From Pseudisothecium myosuroides (Eukaryota; Streptophyta; Bryopsida; Hypnales; Lembophyllaceae): 64,000 nucleotides of DNA. How positions within the stretch are numbered: the first letter of the stretch is position 1; each line of letters starts with the position of its first letter. Positions 13,941-25,000 of the stretch are shown here, piece after piece. Under the pieces are notes generated by a model that worked only from the letters and a program-made list of their open reading frames with translations, searched no databases and was not told the origin of the DNA. The stretch covers positions 53,535,724 through 53,599,723 of the forward strand of contig OX637287.1 of NCBI GenBank assembly GCA_951799445.1, read 5' to 3'. The position numbers were made by a program, and so were the translations under genes.

Positions 13941-14065
13941 AAGGTTAACCTTCATTTGTGTAAAAATAAATAAACAAAAAATGCTCCTCTGGATTTTTAT
14001 CTCGTGCAGCAAAGGTTAACCTTTATTTGTGTAAAAATAAATAAATAAAAAATGCTCCTCTGGAC
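13941..14065 (+). repeat. Direct repeat pair, ~54 bp units
   Basis: Units 13941-13994 and 14012-14065, starting AAGGTTAACC and ending CTCCTCTGGA, differ at only a few bases and are separated by 17 bases. Confidence 0.75.
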
Positions 14066-14964
14066 TGCTGTAGGTGGAGTTCTGCACCACTCACGCACAC
14101 AGCATAACTTAGAAAAGCCCCGGGGGTTCCTCACTTGGAACTGAATCGGGACAGCCACACTATTTATGCTATTGTAGCAATCCTCCTAATTCTGAGGCTC
14201 CAGCTCACTATGTTGTAATTCAAAATATTGGAAGTTGTGGGAGAGTTGATTGTGAAGGGTGTGCAATGCGGGACCAGGAGCCGGAGTTTGAGAAAAACAC
14301 ACAACCGAAATTCCTTGGAGCATCAAAATTGGGGGGCCGATCGAGCTTAGTGTTGTGTTTCTTTTGTACGGAGTACTAATTTAAGGTATGTTTGCACTTA
14401 GTGTTCAAAGAATGTTGGTATTGAGGATCTTAGGAATGAATTTAGACCTACTTCTTGATTGGATCCACGTTGCAAACATCACCCCTGTTACCAAGTGCAA
14501 ACGTATCTACAAGGGATGAAGTGTAAGGTAAACTACCCATCATTATGGGCAAAATGACTAGTGTAGTATGATATTGCTACCTTAAAAATGTGGGAATGAA
14601 ATGCAATGGTAGACAAGCAATAAGAAACAACATTACAATTGATGAAAAAAAAATTTTGAACTTCATATGATTTTTAAAAAATTTATAGAAGGGTGTTGCC
14701 TTGGACTTCCATGAAAGCAAAATGAAAATGAATTGATTTGCATTGATTTAAGGCTAACTTAGAGTGAATTGATGAGAGTGTGTAATTAGGTATAGATTTT
14801 GCCCCTTCCAGACACATGTTATCCTCATTTTGTGCAATGAGCTCTCTAAAGTAAGAAATTAATTCCTTCATTTGTATTTTATGTATTTCAATGCAAACAA
14901 CTTGGAATGGGGATTTTTTTAACTGTCAAGAATTGGAATTTGAACTAAAATGGGGGAGTGTACC
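14066..14964. other. Non-coding DNA
   Basis: No frame above 62 codons and no recognised motif. Confidence 0.4.
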
Positions 14965-15906
14965 TTAACCCCTAAAAGCCCGTTGTCCCTTCGGGGGACA
15001 AATGCGTTTTCGGGCAGATACCTACGGGCTGAAATTGTGTTATGATTTTTTGAAATTTTTTTTGGAGATAGAAAAACTGATAAGCTTCGTGGGAATATAA
15101 TTTTTTTCTCAATCGGTGCCCGGGAAAAAAAGTTATGACCAAATAAGCTCAAAATAGGGGACGGGGGGCAGCCCGGGCAGCAAAACAAAAATGGACAAAA
15201 ATTTGAATTTTTTTTTTAAATATTTTTTTTCTCATAGATTATATTTTTGTCTATCTAGAAAGCTTTTATTCATTTCATTTGGATATGTTATGAGAAAGTT
15301 ATGGACATTCTTGTTTTTCGGGTAGTTTGAGCATCTTCTTGAAAAAAATAACTGTAGGATTCATTTCTGAATGCAATTTTTCAAATTTTTCAAATTTTTT
15401 TTTTTGGCATGGTTTAGTTTACTTGCTAGAAAAATCTCACCATTGGAATTAGTGCATTTTAATTCCATCTAAGAGATATTAATATTTTAGGTTTTCCTTC
15501 TATCTCATACCTACTTCTACTTAACAATTTTTTTAAGGATGAAAATTAAGTTTTTTTGAGTTTCTTTTTTTTCCCTAGACTCTCAACTCAATTCTCTACT
15601 ATAAAGATTTAAAGCTCAAAACGCTGTAGTGCAAAAATTTTAAGTTAAAAATGTTTAAAGACAAAAAATCTGGTCCCGCAATGTGCTGAAAAACTTGTTT
15701 TTTCCACTTTAAACGCAGATATCTTGCAATCTGTGCGGTCAAAAATTCTGAAATCTTTTCCACATATTCTCATACCAATTAGGTGTAAGATCCTACGGTT
15801 AGATGTGGAAAAAAAACAATTTTAATTTTTTTTAACTTTTTGCTATAGAAATGGTAGTTTTCAGTGTTTTTTGGCAGAAAAAAGACCTTGGGCCTTTAGG
15901 GGTTAA
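14965..15906 (+). mobile_element. TTAA-bounded terminal-inverted-repeat element, copy A
   Basis: 942 bp from TTAACCCCTAAA to TTTAGGGGTTAA; the outer 14-16 bases are an inverted repeat and TTAA sits at both outer edges, as a 4-bp target duplication would. Next to the left end is a short hairpin (GTCCC...GGGAC). No transposase ORF; minus-strand open frames in it are not conserved across all copies. Closely related to copies at 32173 and 37589. Non-autonomous DNA transposon by structure; superfamily uncertain (piggyBac-like on the TTAA/CCC termini). Confidence 0.75.
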
Positions 15907-18900
15907 TTGACACAATAAAACACTTTTAAGGTAGACATACCCATTCCTACCTAAGGTTGAATGATTCCTTCATTGTCCTCATGAAGATAGATTGGAAATG
16001 GATGACAACCATCCCTCTGTGTGTGTTGAACTTGATACCAAAATATGGTACATTGATTTATCCTATTGGTGTCAGCTGCAAAATTATAATCACTTTCAAA
16101 TTTTATTTTTGTAAGAATTGGTACAATAAATACAACATTTCTTCCTACACTAATTGAACAAATACTTTGATTTCTATAACTTAGTATAATACGCACTAAA
16201 TGGCAATCCATGTAGTGATAGTCTACACATTGCAAGGTGAAACAAAACAAAAAGAATAACAAAACTGCACCTAATTGTGAATTGTTTCCAAAACCATCCC
16301 CCCTAGATTGTTGTCTAAAATGTGAGCCCAATGGAGATGAGAGACTAGGCTTGATTTTGGGTCTCTATGTTTTGAGGACTTTGAAAATTCATAATTTATT
16401 CATATGGAGCCAAAAATTGCATTCAAAGAGAATCTAAAATCCTACCAACAAGAGCCAACAAAAGGCTTTTACGATTAATAGTAGTCCGTACTACCGGTGC
16501 TCAAATTCTCATTTGGATGATTTTGAGGTGCAGTTAGTTAGGTGCTTTGCTTTGATCTTTTAGAGTTAGCCCATGAGGTCTTCCTATCAGCCTGACATAC
16601 TTAGCCAATAGAACACACAAGTGGTTATATTGATGATTTCATGCTTCGTAATGTAATGTACCCAAGTTAAGTAGAGTTCTTTAATTGGTCTATCAATGTT
16701 GACAATATGCTTCTGCCTGCATTTGGCCTTCAGTGGGCCACATGATGAAGAAGAAGCATGTGATCGTTTTCTGCTTGGAAATGAAAGCATCAGCTTGTTC
16801 GTCATCCTGAGATCAATGAGTAGTTCATATTGAAGCATATGTTATTTTTCTTGTTCTTTATATTTTGATACTCATAAGACTGAGAGACCATTTCCTTTAC
16901 CAGATGAACAGAAAAATCACACAGCTACCAAGAAGGCTGACTTGCTCATGGTAGTTGGTGTAAGATGGGATTTTAGTGCTGCATGCTGAGCAGATAAATT
17001 AAGTGTTCAAAAGCTGAATTAACCCTGACACACTTGGGATGAGTGTGAGGCCAAAAATTATAGCGTTTGGATATCTTTCTGTACCCCTCCTGAGGATGGA
17101 AAATTTCAGTTTTTTATTTATGTTTTAGGGGGTGGATTTGCTTGAACACATTTGCCTAGGATGCTGTTCAAAATTCTCAATGTTCGAGCGTTCTCAATGA
17201 GAATGGTAAAAGGTCACTCTAAGTGTACTTGGACAGACAATGCAGTAAGAGGTTACTCTAACTGTACTTGGGCGGACAATAGCAAAAATGTTGACTCAAT
17301 GCAACCTGAAAAAGGCTCATCAATTTGGAGGCCTCTCCAATTTCTTTCTCCCACGTGGCATTTTTTTTGGTTTATATTGAGACCTCCAAGTGAGCTAGCA
17401 AACCTCTAACAATATAATCATGTCATTCTAAGGTAATGAGAAAAGAGAAGGAGCAGGTTGACTTTAATAATGTCCAAAAACAAATCTCTTTGTGATTAGA
17501 GAATAGAAAGTCCACTCTTCTTGGAAGTTGCAATCAAGACTTGGGAAGGTTTTATAAGTGGTTTGGGATTCTAAGTGTTGTGATAGGGTTGAGGTGCTTG
17601 GGCTAGGGCTTGAAGTGGGAAAAAAAGTGGACATAAACTTGCACATCATGTACCATGATTGCAATGCCCATTTATTGGCGTAATAAATAAGATACTCTTA
17701 TAGTTATTGTTGACTAATCTATCCAAGAAGTTGCTTAATCCACAAATTACCTTGGGGGGTATATTGATGAATTCTAGCTTTTTACTCTTCATCTAAATTT
17801 TATACTTAAATTAAAAATAATAATAAATAGAGTCCAACAAATGAAATGAAATGAGCAAAGTTTAGTTTCTACATCAATTTAAATATTTTGAAAATTTCTT
17901 AATTTGAATAATAATTTATTGCAATCTGACCTTTTGGCCTTTAACCATGATCTACTAAATTTGTAATTAGTCATATCATGGCTCAGTAACTTAGTTCACA
18001 CAATGATGTTCTACACTATGACATAGACATGTTGCAAAAAATCAGATTTGTATTTTTTTGTAATAGAACAACAAAGTAGAGAATTTTCTACATGTATTTT
18101 GGCCAACTCATTTTTGAAAAATATACAATGAATTATAGGTGGAGAAAGAAAAAACATATAGTTTACATTGGTGTCTCTAGGCAGAGGGCCTATTTTGTGC
18201 ATTTGGATGCTAATTTAGCTCTTTTATTTCCCTATACATTTGCAATGGTAATCACAAAGCATCCCTTGGGATCATAGAATAATGAATGAACCACACGTAA
18301 CATTTTAAAGCTTCAAGGCAGGGTCCCTTTGCTTTTCATGAACTAAGTTTGTTTTCATTGTAGAACATCTTGAATACAAGTTTGCCCATGTATTGAAGAC
18401 CATTGAACATTTATAGTGAAATTGTAGTTCATTGTAGAAGGCCCCCCTTGCTTTACCATTCAAAAAAGTTATGCATAGTTGTATCCATTGAGTTTATAAA
18501 ATTATGACCTTTGAACCTCAATTATGTATTGGATTGTCATATTGTTTTCACTACATTAGAGTGCAATAGGTCAAGATGATTAGGAGTAGTAATTGGAATG
18601 GAGACAATTTTGGATGTGCCTACTTTATCTATAGTATTTGGAAACCAGCCTTCTTATTATACACAAATCATTTGTTAGTGTAGGGAACAATATCTAAAAA
18701 CAGTCACATGATACAACAATCTACATTTTCTACTTTGTAATAAAACTCCATTTTGTTTCAATGAATGACACCTAAAATATTTTCTCTCCACTCAAATCTC
18801 AATATATGATGAATCTCAATTTACACTAATGCATGCTTTTTGCGTAGAGGCAGCAACATTTCAAGACAAGACTTTGTAATAGATGGGAAGATACTTTCTT

Positions 18901-19901
18901 TCGCTTGCAATTAGCTCAAGTTGTTGCAAATTTTGAATTATCCTTTACAATGTAGAGTAATTGCATATAAAATTGTCCAAATAAGCATTTGAATTAGGTA
19001 CTTTTAAAAATAAACAAATAAAAAATGATTTCATCCCTCTGTGGCATCTGCTACCTTATTTGGCAATTGCTTGCTGTAATCTATTTAAACTTTGTTGGAT
19101 TTTGACATGATTCAAGAGGGGATTTATGATTGTCTTTGTACACTATTTTTTGAAACAACATATGAATAAATTTTTAATTTTCAATTTTCAATGTGCCCCA
19201 AATAGGTTTATTCAAAAGCAACTTTAGGCTCCAATGCTCAAAGGACATACATTCTAGGCAAGATCTAGTCATAGGACAATTTTGCAAACATCTCTCAATT
19301 GGGTGTAGTTACCTCATAACTTGACATCTTACTACTTTGCCAAACTCTTACCTTAGGGCCAGTTTCCATTACTGGACTAGAGGGCCAGTTTCTAGAGGAG
19401 TCCGGAGTTTCTCTTTATATTTACTTATATATGCGAAGTAAAAGTTGAATAAAAATACAATGGTAACATTTGTTCTAGTTTGTTTTTATGTAACGTTGAG
19501 ATATCTCCAATTGTACACTCATCAGTCATTCTCTTTATTCCATTGGAGAGCTTGACTCAACGAAGGTTGTACTAAAGTCGTATCATTGCTTTTGGACATA
19601 TGATGGATTTGTGAGCAATTTTTAAGGCCATAAATTGAATTGAGTTTTTAGCGTCATTCTTGGCATCACCAAAAAGCTCTCAATAAGTAGAAATGCACCA
19701 AAGTGGTTTTGCACTTTTGGTTCTTAAGTGTGACATTATGGATTTTAATTGAATTTTATTTCTATAGATTTACTTTAATTATGGATAAATTATTATAAAT
19801 TTTAAAAAAATACATAGGTAAATCACGGAAAACACTTGGACAAATGCACAATGCCACACAAGTTGTTTATAAGTCAATTTTTTTTTTAAATTACATTGAT
19901 C
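15907..19901. repeat. AT-rich non-coding DNA with a dispersed repeat at ~18080-18720
   Basis: 18080-18720 resembles 42890-43300 in the same orientation (blocks such as TTTTTGAAAAA...ATGAATTATAGG and CAAAGCATCCCTTG versus diverged equivalents). The 126-codon minus frame at 15951-16331 has no recognisable motif. No gene supported. Confidence 0.4.
17210..17280 (+). repeat. Short tandem duplication, ~39-bp period
   Basis: Two adjacent imperfect units, each with a GTACTTGG block followed by GACAAT (17210-17241 and 17249-17280). Confidence 0.6.
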
Positions 19902-20830
19902 TTAACCCCTAAAGTTTCTTTTCCAAAATTTGGTGAATGTAGTAAAAATGGCAGTTTTGGAGCATTTTTGATGAAAATATAGTCATTTTTTTGCATATAT
20001 ATATAACCATAGGATCTTATCTTGTAGTGGTTTGTGAAAAAATGTGGAAATAATTCTAGAAAAATTTACTGTGTGGATTAAAAGATATTAGCGTTTGAAT
20101 TGACAAAAATCCATTTTTTAGCTCTTTCCAAATGGTCTAATTTCATCTTTCAAACTTTTTACACAAAAATCAATAGATCCTACAACTTGTAACTCTCTAT
20201 AATATATTGAAGGAATAAAATTAGGATTTCACACAAAAAATTCCACCAAAAAAATATTTCATATTTATGCTTGAAAAAAAAAAAGTGGAAAGAAGTGGAA
20301 TATGATACAAAATACAAAATTGCTAATAATTTAGTTACAAAATTGAAAAATGCGAATCCAAATGGTTGTAATGCTGTAGCAAACAATCTAAATCCAATCC
20401 AATGCTTTTGATTACATAAATACTAAAAATTGAATAAAAGAAAGTATTTAAAAGTTTATTTTGGTGTAGAGATTCCATAACTACTTGCAAATAAATTCCT
20501 GATAACTTTCATCTCATCTATCAAAATGGAACGATTCAAAGCTTTCCACATATATATAAATCTAGAGAACCAATTTCAAATTTTTATTTCTTGAAAAAAT
20601 GATTTTTTTTTAGCAACCCGAGCTGCTAGAAGTTCAAACAAAATCACATATCATCCAATAACTTTTTAACCATGTGGTCAAAAGTTATGAAAATTGTTGG
20701 ACCTTAAAGCTACTCCTTGGACACATGTTAAGTGAAAATTTCAACAAAAATAAATAAAGACTTCGTTCGTAATGAGCTGCCTAAAATTGCTATGTTGCCA
20801 AAAAATGCTATTTGGCCCTTTAGGGGTTAA
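19902..20830 (-). mobile_element. TTAA-bounded TIR element, subfamily 2, copy F
   Basis: 929 bp in reverse orientation, bounded by TTAACCCCTAAAG and CCCTTTAGGGGTTAA. Shares its right-hand subterminal sequence with copy E and with the partial copies at 1453 and 60191. No coding capacity. Confidence 0.68.
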
Positions 20831-21019
20831 ACTAAAAAAAGATAATAATATAAAAATCTTTGTATTTGAGAAAGAAAGTTTAAATTCAATTCATAAATCA
20901 GTTTAATATTCTCTAAATAAGTAAATAAAACTTTAACATGATTAAAAATATGAAAACTAAATATTCTAAACAATGTTCAATGCACTGTATATATTTCAAT
21001 GTAATGATTAATGTTCTTG

Positions 21020-21021
<2 letters not shown>

Positions 21022-21083
<62 letters not shown>
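21022..21083 (+). repeat. (TTA)n microsatellite
   Basis: About 20 uninterrupted TTA units. It creates a spurious poly-leucine frame. Confidence 0.95.
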
Positions 21084-21169
21084 TTCGGTGCATCACATGA
21101 TTCATGATTCTCGAGAGATTTTGCAAGCAACACATTCTTCACTCAGATTTTGTAGAAACATTTTATTTC

Positions 21170-21398
21170 TTAACCCTTGAACGACGCGGCGGACGTTTTG
21201 AGGCCGATGAATGACAAGAGAATCTCCTGCATAGGACAGAAGTGCAACTATTCATCCTCCAAATTTTGTGGGGAAAGGGAAGATAATCTACAATAGTTTG
21301 ACTTCCAATGAGTGCTTTTGCATTATTTTAATCCAACAATCCACACGGTGACAAAACAGATGATTTCCACGGTTATGAGCCCGTCGTTTAAGGGTTAA
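21170..21398. mobile_element. Short TTAA-bounded MITE, copy 1
   Basis: 229 bp with 17-bp terminal inverted repeats TTAACCCTTGAACGACG / TTAACCCTTAAACGACG (one mismatch). Interior has no ORF of note. A diverged copy lies at 36644. The TTAACCC start resembles that of the larger elements, so both may have been mobilised by the same kind of transposase. Confidence 0.65.
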
Positions 21399-21639
21399 GC
21401 CCTGATGACGAACGACCTCACAAAATGGAATTATAATAAAAATCCTCAAAGTCATCTAATGTGATGTGTGATGAGGTAAATTGTTTGGGCTGCTTATTGC
21501 AGTCATAGGCAGTTCTCTCGCAATGAGAAGCATTCACCAATTGCAATGAGAATAGCCAGACTTACAAACAACGGTTGTCTTGCAATGGAAATCATCCACA
21601 CTGTTCATCAACTTAAAATTCTTTTGTCCTACTTTGTCC

Positions 21640-22076
21640 TATCTGAGAGTGAGACCCCACGGCCCGCCACGGCGGGCGGGGTTGGACATAGCCTACACTA
21701 GACATAGAGCCCCCAATCCCAATCCCCACACCGACCCCCAGCCAGCGCGCCCGCCAGCCCGCCCGCCAGCCCCGGTGCCGGACCTGCGCTTGTCTGCACG
21801 GCGTGCCTGGGCTGTTGCTGCGCTTGTGCTCGTGCTCGGTGTATTAAAGCCCGAGCGCTTCTCGCCTTCTCTCTCGCTCATCATCCGGAGTCCCCTGACT
21901 CCTTTCCCTTCCATAGCCCCCCCCCCCCCCCCCCCCCGCCAGCTAGGTGCTGCTGCTGGTGCCCCTACCACGGGATGCTACCACGGGATGCTGCAGTTGT
22001 TGTGAGCATTCGAAGAGGGGGGTGCATTTGGGGCCGGGGTGGTGCCAGTCTCTGATCATCTGCTTCTGCGCGTTGG
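21640..22076 (+). promoter_or_regulatory. GC-rich promoter and 5' leader of H+-ATPase gene 1
   Basis: Base composition changes sharply from the AT-rich flank to GC-rich sequence at about 21.65 kb. A weak TATA-like TATTAAA lies at 21842-21848, followed by a CT-rich initiator-like stretch (21865-21915), an uninterrupted run of 21 C (21917-21937) and a duplicated 13-base block carrying two upstream ATGs. The transcription start is not determinable from sequence alone. Confidence 0.5.
21975..22055 (+). promoter_or_regulatory. Upstream ORF in gene 1 leader (26 codons)
   Basis: An ATG at 21975 opens 26 codons closed by TGA at 22053-22055, 21 bases before the pump ATG. A second, overlapping upstream ATG at 21988 opens only five codons (stop 22003-22005). 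If transcription starts near the weak TATA box, both lie in the leader and could lower translation of the pump. The peptide is Arg/Gly-rich and not recognisable. Confidence 0.4.
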
Positions 22077-25000
22077 ATGGCGCAGAATCACGACAAGATG
22101 GGGACCGAAGCGATGGGAACCAAGTTGGAAGGCCTGGAGGCGCTCAACAACGAAACGGTGGACTTGGTGAGTCGTCGTGGCTGGTCGCAGCCGGGTTATT
22201 TGGCCGTCGTTAATTGCGAGGGGAATGAGAAAACTAATTAAGCTTAGTTGCGTCCCGGGAATTGGACATGCGGGGAATGAGATCTCGGGCGTTGCGGTTG
22301 TGCGCGGGTAGAAATGTCGCGCGGGGGTGGTGGGTTGGGTTCCGCAGCTTAATAAGGATCCGGCCATTGATCGGAACATTCTGTTTTGTCGGATTTTTTT
22401 TTTTGGGGGGGGGGCCGTGATTTTCGGAGTAGACGTTGCTGATCTTCTTGTTTAGAATGCGGGTGTGTTCTTCAGAACGCTAGAGAAGAATAGCAACCGC
22501 GGGGTGTGGGATCCGAGAGAGTCAGAATGCGGGCTTGTTAGAAGAGCGGGGTGTCGTCTAGAATGTAGAAGCTATCGTTCTTCCTTTCTATTTCCTGCAT
22601 GTTGTGTGTGTCAAGGCGCTAGGCTGTGTTTCGGTCCGCGAATTTGTTCGAACCACGGGACAGAGAGTCCTTTGTTATTCGTCGCGCTCCCACGGAATCT
22701 CAGCCAATTCCGTGGTTTCTGAAGTCTGCAGAGAGCCAGTGGTTTGGTCCTGCAGTAATTTTTGTTGCTTGTTTTGGGGTACTATTTGGGTTAGCTCTTC
22801 TGTCTGATGCAAAGTTTGCGATAGAGAATCATTTCCGAGCGACATTTGCACGAGGCCGGCAAGAGGGAATTCGCTACCATGGTTGAACAGTGTTTTTTGT
22901 GGTGCGCATGGTTCGTATATTCTAGGATATTCCGGAGGGGTCTCCTCGTGGAAGCCAAAGGTCGGGTGCCGTTTTGTTGATGACTGTGGGTTCCAACCTC
23001 TTTGTGCATGTCGAGGTGATTCTCTGTAGTCGTTTAATGTAAGGTCCTTTGGGTTCTGAGTCTGGCGTTTTGACTGTACAGGAGCACATTCCCGTGGAGG
23101 AGGTTTTCCAGCAGTTGCGGTGCAACAAAGAGGGGCTCTCAGATGAGGAGGCTACGGCCCGGTTGGCCATCTTCGGCCACAACAAACTGGAAGAGAAGTC
23201 GGTACGACCCTCGCGCACACTCAATATCTTGTTAATAGTCATAATCGCCTTCTCTCTCTGCTTATCAAATTATCTTTGCTGCTCTTCAATCTTCGAATGC
23301 ATCATATAGAAGTTGAAGAAGGGTAATTGAGTTTTATTATTACTTGAATGCATCGGTAATAAGACGTTTTATGATTGGGGGTGATTGCAGGAGAGCAAGA
23401 TTCTCAAGTTTTTGGGGTTTATGTGGAACCCCTTGTCGTGGGTGATGGAGGCTGCTGCGATCATGGCCATCGCACTTGCCAACGGAGGGGTAAGTGGCAG
23501 TCTGATTTTTAATCTCCTATTTCACGTTGTTGTAGCGTCCTTTGCGCTTGCGCGGAAGAGAGCAAATTGGTGACAGACAGACCCAGTTGTTGTGTGCATC
23601 CCAGTTTCTGCAAGTCGATTCTTACAGTTGTTGTTCTGAGTGCAGGGGATGCCTCCGGATTGGCAAGATTTCATCGGTATTATCTGTCTGCTGGTCATCA
23701 ACTCCACCATCAGTTTTATTGAGGAGAACAATGCTGGAAACGCAGCTGCCGCTCTCATGGCCCGACTGGCTCCCAAGACCAAGGTGTTACGAGACGGCCA
23801 GTGGGGTGAGCGTGACGCCGTAATCTTGGTGCCTGGAGACATCGTGAGCATCAAGCTCGGTGACATTATTCCTGCCGATGCTCGTTTGCTGGAAGGAGAT
23901 CCCTTAAAGATCGATCAGGTGAGGAATCGATTTTGAAATTCCAGGCTAATTGACTGAATTTGAGCTTCAATTCCTGGTTCCATCATCATGGCGGATTCTC
24001 TCGGTAACATCTGTGGTTTGTCGGTGATTGTTTGCAGTCGGCTCTGACCGGAGAGTCATTGCCCACCACCAAGAAACCTGGGGACGAAGTATACTCGGGA
24101 TCCACTTGCAAACAGGGAGAGATTGAGGCCGTGGTTATTGCTACTGGTGTTCATACTTTCTTTGGCAAAGCTGCCCATTTGGTGGACTCCACAAACAATG
24201 TGGGCCATTTCCAGAAGGTAGGATTAGCTCTGCACTCCATTACATTCATTACCAGGCTTGAAGTGTCTCTTTCTTACAACAATTGAGTCGCTACGTATGC
24301 CTCCACTGGTGCTTGGATTTGTAAATTTGCCTCTTCAGCTTTGTGAACGCTTGAAAAGGAATTAACTTCACAGTATTAGTTTTTCACATTTATTGCTCAC
24401 ATCTGCGTTAAATTTCAAGTGGGGCCCAGCTGTATTTTTGTGCAATTTCCTTGTTTTTGAAATTTAGTGCAGCTGAAATTCAAATTGTGTTGTTCTGCGA
24501 AATGATGATTGTTCTCACTTCGTCACTGACTTTTATTTGGTGGTGGTTCAGGTGTTGACGGCAATTGGAAACTTCTGTATCTGTTCAATTGCGATTGGAA
24601 TTATCATTGAGATCATTGTGATGTACCCCATCCAGCACCGCAAGTACCGAGATGGAATCAACAACCTATTGGTCTTGCTCATTGGAGGCATTCCCATCGC
24701 TATGCCCACTGTGCTGTCTGTGACGATGGCCATTGGCTCTCACAGGCTTTCACAACAGGTACCTAATTGCGGTAATTTTTAACGAATTCCTGTTATTTTA
24801 GATTTCAGGCTGATAATCTCTGTTGTAGCTCTAGTGCCCGTTCTAATTGTGCGGAATATTGTGTTTTCAGGGAGCTATCACCAAACGTATGACGGCTATT
24901 GAGGAGATGGCAGGCATGGACGTGCTCTGCAGTGACAAGACTGGAACGCTCACCCTCAACAAGTTGACTATTGACAAGAACTTGGTGGAGGTACATGGCG

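Noticed and set aside
20938..21180. 80-codon frame rich in leucine
   Set aside because: It is produced by the (TTA)n microsatellite and has no gene-like context.
22056..22379. 107-codon minus frame over gene 1 exon 1
   Set aside because: Shadow of the GC-rich leader and first exon; no independent support.
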